From positions 118,715 through 182,714 of the forward strand of contig CAKTAV010000005.1 of the NCBI GenBank assembly GCA_934532985.1: a stretch of DNA of 64,000 nt. The letters are read 5' to 3'. Position 1 is the first letter of the stretch, and the number at the start of each line of letters is the position of its first letter. This stretch comes from an uncultured Butyricicoccus sp. GTDB taxonomy: Bacteria > Bacillota > Clostridia > Oscillospirales > Butyricicoccaceae. Position numbers and translations under genes: made by a program. Below are positions 7,118 to 16,190 of this stretch, piece after piece. The notes under the pieces were generated by a model. The model did no database searches, was not told the origin of the DNA, and saw nothing but the letters and a program-made list of their open reading frames with translations.

Positions 7118-9748
7118 GTGAAAATCATGGTCATTGACGGCAACAGCATACTCAACCGCGCTTTTTACGGGGTGCGGCTGCTGACCAACCATGAGGGGCT
7201 GTATACCAATGCGATATATGGATTTTTATCCACGCTGCTCCGCCTGCGGGAGGATTATGCGCCGGAGCGATTGGCAGTCTGCTTTGATGTGCGGCAAAAG
7301 ACATTCCGCCATGAGCAGTATGAGGATTATAAGGGCACGCGAAAGGGCATGCCGGACGAGCTGGCGGTGCAGATGCTGGTCATCAAAGAGGTACTGGGTG
7401 CAATGGGCATCCCATGTCTGGAACAGCCGGGCTTTGAGGCAGACGATCTGCTGGGTACGCTGAGCCGTCAGGCCAATGAAAACGGAGACATCTGCTATCT
7501 TGTGACGGGCGACAAGGATTCGCTCCAGCTGATTGGCGGCGGGACGCACGTCCTGCTGGTGGTCACGCGCAAGGGACAGACCACAACGACGGATTACACG
7601 GAGGATGTGTTCCGCGAGCAGTACGGCTTTGACCCGATTTACATGATCGATCTCAAGGGATTGATGGGTGACTCGTCGGACAACATTCCGGGCGTGCCGG
7701 GCATCGGCGAAAAGACCGCGATGGGACTCGTGCAAAAATTCGGTACGGTAGAAGCGGTGTATGAGAACATTGATGATCCTTTTATCAAGAACGGACAGCG
7801 CAAAAAGCTGCTTGAAGGACGCGAAATGGCGGACAAGAGCAAAATGCTGGCAACAATTATCCGTGATGTTCCGACCGAGATAACGGCAGAACAGCTGCCG
7901 GAGCCGGTTCCGGACAAGGATGAGCTGTATCGTCTGTTTGTCAAGCTGGAATTCAAGCAGTTTATCACGCGGTTTGGTTTGGAAGCGCCTAAGCAGGAGG
8001 CGCAGCCGAGTGAACAGATTGACTGGGAATGGTGCACGGACGAAGGCGAGCTGATGCAGTGGCTGGCGGGCGCGGAGCGCATCGCACTGGCGGCGCCAAC
8101 GTCGCTGAAGGCACTCTGTCTGCTGTGCGAAAACAGCGCCCGTCTGGCAAAGGCAGACGACTTTGGCACGGAGAGTTGGAAAGCACTGCTGACCCGGCTG
8201 TTTTCCGGCGATATTCCGCTAGTGCTGCACGATGGCAAGGAGCTGCTGTGTGCGCTCATGCGGGAGGGAATTGACCCAAAGGGCGTGGTGTTTGACACCG
8301 CGCTGGGAGCATATCTGCTCGATCCGGCGGAAAACAGCTACTCACTGGAAAATGTGGGGATGGCCTATCTCAATCGTGAGATTGCCGATTCGTCGGCCTA
8401 CGAGGAGGAGAGTGCCTTTTCACTGCTCGGTGGCTGCGAGACGGCGGCGGAGGTGCTGTGCGAGCACGCGCAGGCGATATATCAGCTGGCACAGCGGCTG
8501 CTGCCCAAGCTGGACGAAGAGGGCATGCACGACCTGTATTATGACATCGAGCTGCCGCTGATGACCGTGCTGGCGGACATGCAGGTCATCGGCTTTGAAG
8601 CGGATGCGGACGCACTGCGCCGCTTTGGCGACAGCCTGACGGGCCGCATCCAGGAGCTGGAGCAGGAAATTTATCAGCAGGCGGGCGAGACGTTTAATAT
8701 CAACTCTCCGAAGCAGCTGGGAGAAATTCTGTTTGAAAAGTTGGAGCTTCCGGTCATCAAAAAGACCAAGCGCGGTTATTCGACGAATATTGAGGTACTG
8801 GAAGCGCTGCGCGGCTATCACGTCATCGCGGATTTGATTATTGAATACCGCCAGCTGACCAAGCTGCAATCCACCTATGTGGATGGTCTGCTGCGCGTGA
8901 TTTCGCCGGAGGACGGGCGCATCCGCTCGACGTTCCAGCAGATGGTGACGGCGACCGGACGCCTCAGCTCGACCGACCCGAATTTGCAGAACATTCCGGT
9001 GCGGCAGGAGCTGGGCAGTGAGCTGCGGCATATGTTCCGTGCAAAGGACGGCTGCCTGCTGGTGGACGCGGACTACTCGCAGATTGAGCTGCGTGTGCTG
9101 GCGGATATCGCAAAGGACGATACGATGATTGCGGCGTTCCGCGAGGATGCCGATATTCATACGATTACCGCGTCACAGGTGTTCCGCTGTGCGCCGGAGG
9201 AGGTCACGTCGCTCATGCGCCGCTCGGCGAAGGCGGTCAATTTCGGTATTGTTTACGGCATTTCGAGCTTTTCGCTGGCAAAGGACATCGGCGTTACGGT
9301 CAAGCAGGCGTCGGAATATATGGACAATTACCTGAACACCTACCACGGTGTGCGGGACTATATGGAGCGGATTAAGGAACAGGCAAAGGAGGACGGCTAC
9401 GTCTCTACGCTGTTCGGACGCCGCCGCTATCTGCCGGAGCTGAAATCCAAGAATTTCAACATCCGCTCGTTCGGAGAGCGTGTGGCGCTGAACACCCCGA
9501 TTCAGGGCACCGCGGCGGATATCATCAAGATTGCCATGGTGCGCGTCTGGCGTCGTCTGCGTGAGGAACAGATGGAAAGCCGGCTGATCCTACAGGTACA
9601 CGACGAACTGATTTTGGAGTGTCCGGAGGCCGAGGCGGAGCGGGCACAGCACATTCTGGCGGAGGAAATGGAGCAGGCGTGTCAGCTTGCCGTGCCGCTG
9701 CGCGTGGATGTGCACAGCGGAAAAGACTGGTATGCGGCGAAAGGATAA
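7118..9748 (+). CDS. polA: DNA polymerase I
   Basis: An 876-residue family A polymerase for Okazaki fragment processing and repair. An N-terminal 5'-3' nuclease domain (about 1-290, with EADDLLGT and GDSSDNIPG) is followed by a degenerate exonuclease domain (about 300-470) and the polymerase domain with motif A DYSQIELRVLA, motif B RRSAKAVNFGIVYG and motif C VHDELILE. Where proofreading enzymes have the catalytic Asp-x-Glu, this one reads IALAAPTS, so 3'-5' proofreading is probably absent, as in Bacillus-type Pol I. The start is GTG after AGGAGG. It begins a tight run: the next gene follows after 3 bases. Confidence 0.97.
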   Translation: MKIMVIDGNSILNRAFYGVRLLTNHEGLYTNAIYGFLSTLLRLREDYAPERLAVCFDVRQKTFRHEQYEDYKGTRKGMPDELAVQMLVIKEVLGAMGIPCLEQPGFEADDLLGTLSRQANENGDICYLVTGDKDSLQLIGGGTHVLLVVTRKGQTTTTDYTEDVFREQYGFDPIYMIDLKGLMGDSSDNIPGVPGIGEKTAMGLVQKFGTVEAVYENIDDPFIKNGQRKKLLEGREMADKSKMLATIIRDVPTEITAEQLPEPVPDKDELYRLFVKLEFKQFITRFGLEAPKQEAQPSEQIDWEWCTDEGELMQWLAGAERIALAAPTSLKALCLLCENSARLAKADDFGTESWKALLTRLFSGDIPLVLHDGKELLCALMREGIDPKGVVFDTALGAYLLDPAENSYSLENVGMAYLNREIADSSAYEEESAFSLLGGCETAAEVLCEHAQAIYQLAQRLLPKLDEEGMHDLYYDIELPLMTVLADMQVIGFEADADALRRFGDSLTGRIQELEQEIYQQAGETFNINSPKQLGEILFEKLELPVIKKTKRGYSTNIEVLEALRGYHVIADLIIEYRQLTKLQSTYVDGLLRVISPEDGRIRSTFQQMVTATGRLSSTDPNLQNIPVRQELGSELRHMFRAKDGCLLVDADYSQIELRVLADIAKDDTMIAAFREDADIHTITASQVFRCAPEEVTSLMRRSAKAVNFGIVYGISSFSLAKDIGVTVKQASEYMDNYLNTYHGVRDYMERIKEQAKEDGYVSTLFGRRRYLPELKSKNFNIRSFGERVALNTPIQGTAADIIKIAMVRVWRRLREEQMESRLILQVHDELILECPEAEAERAQHILAEEMEQACQLAVPLRVDVHSGKDWYAAKG

Positions 9749-9751
9749 CCG

Positions 9752-10138
9752 ATGATTTTGTTTGTTGACATCAACGATGTGTGCCGCGCAACGCTGGCGG
9801 CGGTGTATTGCGGACAGAAGTTAGGACGGGAGGCCGAGCACGTCGGCGTGTATGGACAGGAAGGAACACCGGCAAGCGAGCTGGTGCAGAGCGCGGCGAA
9901 AAAATCTGGGCTGGATTTGGGTAAGCACACGGCGCAGCCGCTGACGGAGGAAGCCATGCAGCGGGCGCAGGCGATTTATGGCATGACGGCGGCGATTACT
10001 GAGCACTTGCGGGCGGATTATCCGGCGTATGCGGAAAAAATGGCGGCGCTGGAAATTGCCGACCCATTCGGACAGGGACGTAAGGAATATGACCGCTGTG
10101 TGCAGGCCATCCGCGACGCGCTGGAGGTGGCGCTATGA
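9752..10138 (+). CDS. LMW protein-tyrosine-phosphatase fold protein lacking the nucleophile Cys
   Basis: A 128-residue protein with the LMW-PTP layout: an N-terminal strand, the phosphate-loop position, and a late DPFG acid loop (ADPFGQG, about residue 105) before the last helix. The usual C-x5-R loop reads DINDVCR at residues 6-12, so the nucleophilic Cys is Asp while the Arg is kept. It should not be an active phosphatase or arsenate reductase. It starts 3 bases after polA and overlaps rimI by 4 bases. Related genes (ywlE) lie near t6A genes in Bacillus, and tsaD is two genes on here. A binding or regulatory role is inferred only. Confidence 0.75.
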   Translation: MILFVDINDVCRATLAAVYCGQKLGREAEHVGVYGQEGTPASELVQSAAKKSGLDLGKHTAQPLTEEAMQRAQAIYGMTAAITEHLRADYPAYAEKMAALEIADPFGQGRKEYDRCVQAIRDALEVAL

Positions 10139-10608
10139 GCCTGTGTATCGAACGCTTTGCTGAGCGGCATGTTTCCGCGGCGGCGGAGCTGGAGCGGCAG
10201 TGCTTTTCGGCCCCGTGGAGCGAGGACGCTCTGCGCGAAGAGCTGGACAATGAGCACGCGCTGTTTCTGGCGGCGGTGGAGGAGCAGAGCGGTGAGACAG
10301 TCGGCTATATCGGCTGTCATGTGATATTGGACGAGGGCTATATCGCTAACGTCGCGGTATCACAACGTGCGCGGAGTGCGGGCGTCGGCAGTGCGCTGGT
10401 GCAGGCGCTGCTGGAACGGGCAGCGCAGCGCGGCGCGGTATTGGTGACGCTGGAGGTGCGTGCCTCCAACGCACCGGCGATTGGACTGTATCAGAAATGG
10501 GGCTTTGTACCGGTGGGAACCCGCAGAGGATTTTATGATAAGCCAAAGGAGGATGCACTGCTGATGACGGTGGATCTGACGCAAAAGAAGGGAATACAGC
10601 AGGAATGA
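10135..10608 (+). CDS. rimI: Ribosomal protein S18 alanine N-acetyltransferase
   Basis: A 157-residue GNAT acetyltransferase. The acetyl-CoA motif (RARSAGVGSALVQALLERA, about residues 80-98) follows the NVAVSQ strand, and the region LEVRASNAPAIGLYQKWGF matches the RimI signature. It acetylates the N-terminus of S18 in the family's model members. It overlaps the upstream gene by ATGA and overlaps tsaD by 4 bases. The rimI-tsaD pairing is common in Firmicutes and supports the call. Confidence 0.93.
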   Translation: MSLCIERFAERHVSAAAELERQCFSAPWSEDALREELDNEHALFLAAVEEQSGETVGYIGCHVILDEGYIANVAVSQRARSAGVGSALVQALLERAAQRGAVLVTLEVRASNAPAIGLYQKWGFVPVGTRRGFYDKPKEDALLMTVDLTQKKGIQQE

Positions 10609-11660
10609 GAATACTGGCGATTGAGTCCTCCTGCGACGAGACCGCGGCGGCGGTCGTCGAGGACGGACGAAAGATCATATCAAATATTATCAACTCGCAG
10701 GCGGAGGAGCATGCGCTGTATGGCGGCGTGGTACCGGAGATTGCGAGCCGCGGGCATGTGGAGGCCATTTGTGCCGTGACGCAGGCGGCAGTGCGCGAAG
10801 CGGGCATGGAGATGGCGGACGTGGACGCGGTGGCGGCGACCTGTGCGCCAGGACTAATCGGTGCGCTGCTCGTCGGCGCAAACTATGGGAAATCGCTGGC
10901 GTGGGCGCTGGACAAGCCGTTTATTCCGGTGCACCATATTCGCGGACACATCGCGGCGAATTTGCTGGCATTTCCGGAGCTGGAGCCGCCGTTTCTATGT
11001 CTGTCGGCGTCGGGCGGCTCATCCATGATCGTGCTGGTGCGCGACTATACCGACATGGAGATTCTGGGCGGAACGTGTGACGACGCGGCGGGCGAAGCGT
11101 TTGACAAGGTGGCGCGTGTGCTGGGCGTCGGTTATCCGGGCGGCCCGAAGATTGACAAGCTGGCGCAGGGCGGCGACGATACGGCGTATCCGCTGCCGCG
11201 CTCGCATGTGGACGGCGCGCCATTGGACTTTTCGTTTTCCGGACTGAAAACGGCGGTCATTAACGCGGCGCACAACGCAGAGCAAAAGGGCGAAACGCTG
11301 AATATCCCGAATCTGGCGGCGTCGTTTTCGGCGGCGGTCAGCGATACGCTGGTGCCGCGTCTCAAGCTGGCGTCTGAGATGACCGGCGTGACGCGGCTGG
11401 TGGCGGCCGGCGGCGTGGCGGCCAATTCCCGTTTGCGGCGCGATTTGCACGCGATGGCGGATTCGCTCGGTGTGCCGATTTATATGCCGCCGCTGAGTCT
11501 CTGCGGAGACAACGCGGCGATGATCGGCGCGCAGGCATACTACGAATTTCTTGCAGGGAACACGGGAACCATTTGGCAAAACGCGTTTGCCACGGCGGAA
11601 ATCGGTGAGAAGGTATGCCAAAAACAAGGAATTGCAAAAAAACGGCGCAAACGCTGGTAA
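10605..11660 (+). CDS. tsaD: tRNA N6-adenosine threonylcarbamoyltransferase
   Basis: A 351-residue TsaD/Kae1 protein that transfers the threonylcarbamoyl group to A37 of ANN-reading tRNAs, giving t6A. It opens with RILAIESSCDETAAAVV and carries the metal-binding HHIRGH (about residues 109-114), the ATPase-fold region SASGGSS and the late CGDNAAMIG motif. Its start overlaps rimI by ATGA. TsaB, TsaC and TsaE are not in the window. Confidence 0.97.
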   Translation: MRILAIESSCDETAAAVVEDGRKIISNIINSQAEEHALYGGVVPEIASRGHVEAICAVTQAAVREAGMEMADVDAVAATCAPGLIGALLVGANYGKSLAWALDKPFIPVHHIRGHIAANLLAFPELEPPFLCLSASGGSSMIVLVRDYTDMEILGGTCDDAAGEAFDKVARVLGVGYPGGPKIDKLAQGGDDTAYPLPRSHVDGAPLDFSFSGLKTAVINAAHNAEQKGETLNIPNLAASFSAAVSDTLVPRLKLASEMTGVTRLVAAGGVAANSRLRRDLHAMADSLGVPIYMPPLSLCGDNAAMIGAQAYYEFLAGNTGTIWQNAFATAEIGEKVCQKQGIAKKRRKRW

Positions 11661-11816
11661 ATGTCTCGTTTTTAGTGTAAAATAAAAATGCATTTGTTGC
11701 TATTACAGTAAAAAGTACCGTCGTGCTCCCAAACGCCTCGAATAGAACGGACAAAGGAAGCCGCGGCGGGTGCAGGATATTGCAAAACATCATTCATCGT
11801 GGGAGGAACAATGCTC

Positions 11817-13025
11817 ATGGAAAAAATTCAAATGACCACGCCGCTGGTTGAAATGGACGGCGATGAGATGACGCGTGTCATCTGGCAGATGATTAAGGAC
11901 GAGTTGATTTGTCCGTTTGTTGATTTGAAGACCGAGTACTATGACCTCGGACTGGAATACCGCAATCAGACGAACGATCAGGTTACGATTGATTCCGCGG
12001 AAGCAACCAAAAAGTACGGCGTTGCCGTCAAGTGTGCCACTATCACCCCGAATGCGGCGCGCGTCAAGGAATACAACCTGAAGGAAATGTGGAAGAGCCC
12101 GAACGGCACGATCCGCGCGATTCTGGACGGCACGGTATTCCGCGCACCGATTCTGGTCAAGGGCGTGGAACCGTATGTGAAGAATTGGGTCAAGCCGATC
12201 ACGATTGCGCGTCATGCCTACGGGGACGTTTACAAGGGCGCGGAGATGAAGATTCCGGGACCGGGCAAGGTCGAGCTGGTGTACACCGCGGAGGACGGCA
12301 CGGAGACCCGTGAGCTGGTGCATAACTTTAAGGGCTCCGGCATTGTACAGGGCATGCACAACCTGACTGAGTCGATTGAGTCGTTTGCACGCGCCTGCTT
12401 TAACTTTGCCGTTGATACCAAGCAGGATCTGTGGTTTGCGACCAAGGACACGATTTCCAAGAAGTATGACCACACGTTCAAGGATATTTTCCAGGAGATT
12501 TACGATAATGAGTACAAGGAGACCTTCGAAAAGCTGGGTCTGGAGTACTTCTATACGCTGATTGACGACGCGGTTGCTCGTGTCATCCGCTCGGAGGGCG
12601 GCTACATCTGGGCATGCAAGAACTATGATGGCGACGTAATGTCCGACATGCTGGCGACGGCATACGGCTCGCTGTCCATGATGACCTCGGTTCTGGTTTC
12701 GCCGAAGGGTGTGTACGAGTATGAGGCGGCGCACGGCACAGTACAGCGTCACTACTACAAGCACCTCAAGGGCGAGGAGACCTCCACCAATTCCATCGCG
12801 ACGATTTTCGCGTGGACGGGCGCACTGCGCAAGCGCGGTGAGCTGGATCACCTGCCGGAACTGTCGAAATTTGCCGATAAGCTGGAAAAGGCTTGTGTTT
12901 CTACCGTGGAATCTGGTAAAATGACTAAGGACCTCGCACTCATCGTAAAGGGAGACCATGTACAGTCCCTGAATACGGAGGAGTTTATCAAGGCGGTTCG
13001 AGAGACATTGGAAGCGTCGCTGTGA
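11817..13025 (+). CDS. icd: NADP-dependent isocitrate dehydrogenase (eukaryotic-like type)
   Basis: A 402-residue enzyme converting isocitrate to 2-oxoglutarate and CO2 with NADPH formation, feeding glutamate synthesis. TTPLVEMDGDEMTR at the N-terminus, SPNGTIRAILDGTVFR (substrate binding) and the late AAHGTVQRHY nucleotide-binding motif are typical of the homodimeric eukaryote-like class. Two ATGs compete. That at 11811 is only 4 bases from GGAGG, while 11817 is 10 bases away and gives the family's usual N-terminus, so 11817 is preferred. It follows tsaD after 156 bases with no clear terminator. Confidence 0.95.
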   Translation: MEKIQMTTPLVEMDGDEMTRVIWQMIKDELICPFVDLKTEYYDLGLEYRNQTNDQVTIDSAEATKKYGVAVKCATITPNAARVKEYNLKEMWKSPNGTIRAILDGTVFRAPILVKGVEPYVKNWVKPITIARHAYGDVYKGAEMKIPGPGKVELVYTAEDGTETRELVHNFKGSGIVQGMHNLTESIESFARACFNFAVDTKQDLWFATKDTISKKYDHTFKDIFQEIYDNEYKETFEKLGLEYFYTLIDDAVARVIRSEGGYIWACKNYDGDVMSDMLATAYGSLSMMTSVLVSPKGVYEYEAAHGTVQRHYYKHLKGEETSTNSIATIFAWTGALRKRGELDHLPELSKFADKLEKACVSTVESGKMTKDLALIVKGDHVQSLNTEEFIKAVRETLEASL

Positions 13026-13114
13026 GTGGTTTCGGCACTCTCGGTCGAATCGCTGGCCGGTGTGAAACGGCGAGTTGAAACAACGAATGAAAGAATAGAA
13101 AGAGAGTGGATACT

Positions 13115-13747
13115 ATGGATCAGCAGAAGAGCGTTTCAAAGGCGGTGATTGCGCGTCTGCCGCGATACTATCGCTATCTCCGGCGTTTGGGTTCTGAAAA
13201 TGTCAGCCGGATTTCTTCCAAGGATTTGGCGGCTCGTATGGGGCTGACAGCCTCCCAGATTCGGCAGGATCTCAGCTGCTTCGGCGGCTTTGGTCAGCAG
13301 GGCTATGGCTACAGCGTGGAGACGCTAATTATCGAGCTGGAGCGCATTTTGGGTATCGCGGGAAGCCGTCGGGCGATGTTATTCGGCGCCGGCAACCTCG
13401 GTCGAGCCCTCCTGCGCAACTTCAACTTTTCGTACTGCGGCGTGCGTCCGGTGGCGGCGTTTGATATCGCACCGGACATCGTTGGCAATGCCTACCGCGG
13501 CATTCCGGTGTACGCGATGGACGAGATTGAAAACGTTATGTCGCGGGAGCAGGCAGATATCGCCGTGCTCTGTGTGCCGGGTGCGACGGCGGAGGAGCTG
13601 GCGGCGCGTCTGGTCAAGGCGGGCATCAAGGGAATCTGGAACTTCACCAACGCCGAGCTTCGCGAGGAAGAGATTGGCGTAGCGGTGGAAAATGTGCATT
13701 TTTCCGACTCGCTGATGGCGCTGTGCTACCGCATTCAGGACGAATAA
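13115..13747 (+). CDS. rex: Redox-sensing transcriptional repressor Rex
   Basis: A 210-residue repressor that senses the NADH/NAD+ ratio. It has an N-terminal winged helix (residues 1-80, with VSRISSKDLAARMGLTASQIRQDLSCFG) and a Rossmann domain whose nucleotide motif FGAGNLGRALL lies near residue 90. Rex proteins repress fermentative and hydrogen-producing genes when NAD+ is high. ATG 13115 is chosen as it gives the normal N-terminus; the earlier in-frame GTG lies within the AGAGAGTGG ribosome site. A terminator follows. Confidence 0.96.
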   Translation: MDQQKSVSKAVIARLPRYYRYLRRLGSENVSRISSKDLAARMGLTASQIRQDLSCFGGFGQQGYGYSVETLIIELERILGIAGSRRAMLFGAGNLGRALLRNFNFSYCGVRPVAAFDIAPDIVGNAYRGIPVYAMDEIENVMSREQADIAVLCVPGATAEELAARLVKAGIKGIWNFTNAELREEEIGVAVENVHFSDSLMALCYRIQDE

Positions 13748-13763
13748 TGTAAGAGAATTTAAA

Positions 13764-13799
13764 GAGGACGTCTGGTCAAATGACCGGACGTCCTTTTTT
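13764..13799 (+). terminator. Terminator after rex
   Basis: AGGACGTCTGGTC pairs with GACCGGACGTCC around AAAT, followed by TTTTTT. Confidence 0.88.
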
Positions 13800-13846
13800 G
13801 CGCATAGACACTTTCGCCAAAAGACAATACGACATAAAATTGCGTT

Positions 13847-13887
13847 TTGTGAAATATATTGACAAAAATCAGTGAATGGAGTATTAT
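13847..13887 (+). promoter_or_regulatory. SigA promoter overlapping a Rex-like imperfect palindrome
   Basis: TTGACA (13859-13864) and TATTAT (13882-13887) with a 17-base spacer lie 60 bases ahead of the secreted-protein gene. The 19-base near-palindrome at 13847-13865 (TTGTGAA, 5 bases, TTGACAA) resembles a Rex operator and covers the -35 box, but the right arm is imperfect and the spacing is one base longer than usual. Confidence 0.55.
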
Positions 13888-13947
13888 ACAAGCATAGGAT
13901 TCCAGAATGTGCAACAACAATTGCGGTCAGAAAGCGGGGGGAGTGCG

Positions 13948-14619
13948 ATGAAACGGATTTTCGCAATGCTGTTATGTGCCGCAATGCTGGTGGGGAGCGG
14001 CGTTGCCGCTGTTGCCGTGAAAAAGCAGGGTGAGACCACGACGACACACTCGCTTGCCGAAGCGCCGAAATGCAAGGGAGGATACGTTCTCAAATCAGCA
14101 AGTAAGGATGGCGTTACGTTTTGCTATCAGTGGGAGTGGAATACTATGCCGTTGGCGATGTATCATGATCAGGCCGCGGTTACGTGGATGGCGTGTGATT
14201 CCGAATCGCAGATCATTGATGCCACTGCAACCTATAAGACATATGTGGAATATTATCGCATGTCAGATGGAAAATTTATGTATGAAAAAGAAGGAACAAC
14301 GGTCGTGGATGAGCATCCGGAGGAAGATGGTGCCGTTGGCAATGTGACAATGTCGCAGGAGATTGGCGGAACGACGGCGGCAAACGGAATGGTATGGGCG
14401 AAAAAGGGATACATAGAAGTCAAGGTAACCAAAGCAACAGAGGATATCGAATACATTAAATTTGGAGGGGTCTATGGTCATTCGCTCTTACCTCCGATTA
14501 CTCCGCAGATTTTGACGCCCTCTGGAATGCGAAATTACTTTTATCCGAGAGCGACGACAAAGACGCAGGGGAGACGGTATTATAAAATTACGTCTGACGG
14601 CGGTGTAGAGAGGTTATAA
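13948..14619 (+). CDS. Secreted protein of unknown function
   Basis: A 223-residue protein with a clear signal peptide (MKRIFAMLLCAAMLVGSGVA) and a polar, mostly beta-type mature region with no motif I recognise. Start ATG 13948 follows GGGGGGAG and places the signal peptide at the N-terminus; an upstream in-frame ATG at 13876 has no ribosome site and lies between the -35 and -10 boxes. Codon use is less GC-biased than in neighbouring housekeeping genes, which may mean more recent arrival. It is 14 bases ahead of a membrane-protein gene and shares its promoter and terminator. Confidence 0.75.
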   Translation: MKRIFAMLLCAAMLVGSGVAAVAVKKQGETTTTHSLAEAPKCKGGYVLKSASKDGVTFCYQWEWNTMPLAMYHDQAAVTWMACDSESQIIDATATYKTYVEYYRMSDGKFMYEKEGTTVVDEHPEEDGAVGNVTMSQEIGGTTAANGMVWAKKGYIEVKVTKATEDIEYIKFGGVYGHSLLPPITPQILTPSGMRNYFYPRATTKTQGRRYYKITSDGGVERL

Positions 14620-14633
14620 GAGGGGGGATTGTT

Positions 14634-15008
14634 ATGTGGTTTTTGATGCTGATTGCAGCGGGTGCTGCTGCGCTTAGCTCGTTACTAGTAGGACCAGCGA
14701 TAGTAAAACTTGCACAGCAGGTGCGTGACCGAGAAGAGCATCTGGATGATGGCAGTGTGGTTGTTGTCTATGTGTTTGTTATAGGCTTGAGTTTCTGCAT
14801 AGCGCTTGGCTTAGGAAGCAGTCTGCTGACATCCGTGCCGCTGATTATTACAGGATGCTTGGCACCCTCAACGGCGTTGGAATTGGCAAAAGCCCTGCGT
14901 GACAGAAAAGAGCTGAACAAAGTAAGCAAAGGATTCTTGTATGCGTTTTTTATTTGTTTTGGACTGACCATAACAATTGAACTTTGGCTGCGCTATGGCT
15001 ACTATTAA
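14634..15008 (+). CDS. Small integral membrane protein, unknown function
   Basis: A 124-residue protein with about four hydrophobic spans (residues 1-24, 42-62, 65-80 and 100-120) separated by charged loops (QQVRDREEHLDDG and KALRDRKELNKVSKG). A GAGGGGGG site precedes the ATG. It lies directly behind the secreted protein gene and ahead of a terminator, so the two form an operon. No family recognised. Confidence 0.7.
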   Translation: MWFLMLIAAGAAALSSLLVGPAIVKLAQQVRDREEHLDDGSVVVVYVFVIGLSFCIALGLGSSLLTSVPLIITGCLAPSTALELAKALRDRKELNKVSKGFLYAFFICFGLTITIELWLRYGYY

Positions 15009-15042
15009 AGTGGGTATTGCAGGAGAATATGGGGAGTGTTTT

Positions 15043-15077
15043 ACGAGTCTGTTGTATTTGCAACAGACTCGTTTTTT
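15043..15077 (+). terminator. Terminator after the orphan pair
   Basis: A perfect 12-bp stem, ACGAGTCTGTTG and CAACAGACTCGT around TATTTG, followed by TTTTT. Confidence 0.92.
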
Positions 15078-15098
15078 GCAGAATCCAAATGGTTTTGC

Positions 15099-15127
15099 TT
15101 GAATCCGGAGGTCAGCTGTGATATGCT
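15099..15127 (+). promoter_or_regulatory. Promoter of the apbE cluster
   Basis: TTGAAT and TATGCT with a 17-base spacer lie 34 bases ahead of the apbE start. Confidence 0.5.
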
Positions 15128-15161
15128 AACCGTAGCTATTTGAAAAATTCGGAGGTAACGA

Positions 15162-16190
15162 ATGAAACGGAGTTTGCGTTGGCTAATTTTGGGGTGCATG
15201 ACCGGAGCGCTGCTCTGCGGCTGCGGCGCGCAGGGAAACGGCTCGTCGTCGGGCACGTCCGACGGCGCGGAAGCGTCGCAGGAATTTTACGCCATGGACA
15301 CCTATATGAGCATTCAGGCCTACGGCGGCGACGCGCAGGAGGCAGTGAATGACTGCGTACAATATATCAACCAGTTGGAAAAGGAGATTTCGCGCACCAA
15401 CAAAAAGAGCGAGATTTATCAGCTGAACAAAACCGGCAGCACGACAGTGTCCGACGAGACGGCGGATATTCTGAACGCCGCGCTGGAGCTGGCGAAGCAG
15501 TCGGACGGCTATTTTGACCCGACGGTTGCGCCGTTGTCTGATCTGTGGCAGATAGGCACGGAGGACGCCCACGTTCCGAAAAAGTCAGAGATCCAAAAGG
15601 CGCGAAAGCTGGTGGACTATACCAAGGTTGAGGTCGACGGCGATACCGTTACGATGCCAAAGGGCATGAAAATTGACCTTGGCGGCATCGGCAAAGGCTA
15701 TGCGGCGGATCATGTCACACAGCTGCTGCGCGATAAGGGGGTGACGGGCGCAATTGTCGCCCTCGGCGGCAACATCTATGCTGTCGGAACGAAGAACAAC
15801 GGAGACAATTGGAATGTTGCGATTGCCGATCCGGATAATAATGACTATCTGGGTAAGCTGTCGGTCAGCGACACGAGCGTCGTCACCAGCGGCGACTACG
15901 AGCGCTATTTTGAGCAGGACGGCGTGCGGTACTGCCATATCTTTGACACGGCGACGGGAAGTCCGGCGCAGAGCGATCTGCGCAGTGTGACGATTGTGTC
16001 AGATAGCTCCACACAGGCGGACGCGTTTACCACGGCGCTGTTTGTCATGGGCTATGACAAGGCGCAGAAGTTCTGTGAGGAAAACGATATTCAGGCCGTG
16101 TTTGTGTGCCGAGATAAAACCGTCCATGTGACAGACGGACTGAAGGACTGTTTCACGCTCATCAATTCGGAGTATACCTATGAAAAGTAA
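15162..16190 (+). CDS. apbE: FAD:protein FMN transferase, lipoprotein
   Basis: A 342-residue ApbE-family enzyme that attaches FMN covalently to Thr or Ser of exported redox proteins. A lipoprotein signal ends in LLCGC (residues 18-22), placing it on the outer face of the membrane. EFYAMDTYMSIQAYG, GYFDPTVAPLSDLW, the DLGGIGKGYAADH motif and the late metal-site region STQADAFTTALFVMG are all present. The next gene overlaps its end by 11 bases. No obvious flavinylated partner is encoded nearby. Confidence 0.95.
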   Translation: MKRSLRWLILGCMTGALLCGCGAQGNGSSSGTSDGAEASQEFYAMDTYMSIQAYGGDAQEAVNDCVQYINQLEKEISRTNKKSEIYQLNKTGSTTVSDETADILNAALELAKQSDGYFDPTVAPLSDLWQIGTEDAHVPKKSEIQKARKLVDYTKVEVDGDTVTMPKGMKIDLGGIGKGYAADHVTQLLRDKGVTGAIVALGGNIYAVGTKNNGDNWNVAIADPDNNDYLGKLSVSDTSVVTSGDYERYFEQDGVRYCHIFDTATGSPAQSDLRSVTIVSDSSTQADAFTTALFVMGYDKAQKFCEENDIQAVFVCRDKTVHVTDGLKDCFTLINSEYTYEK

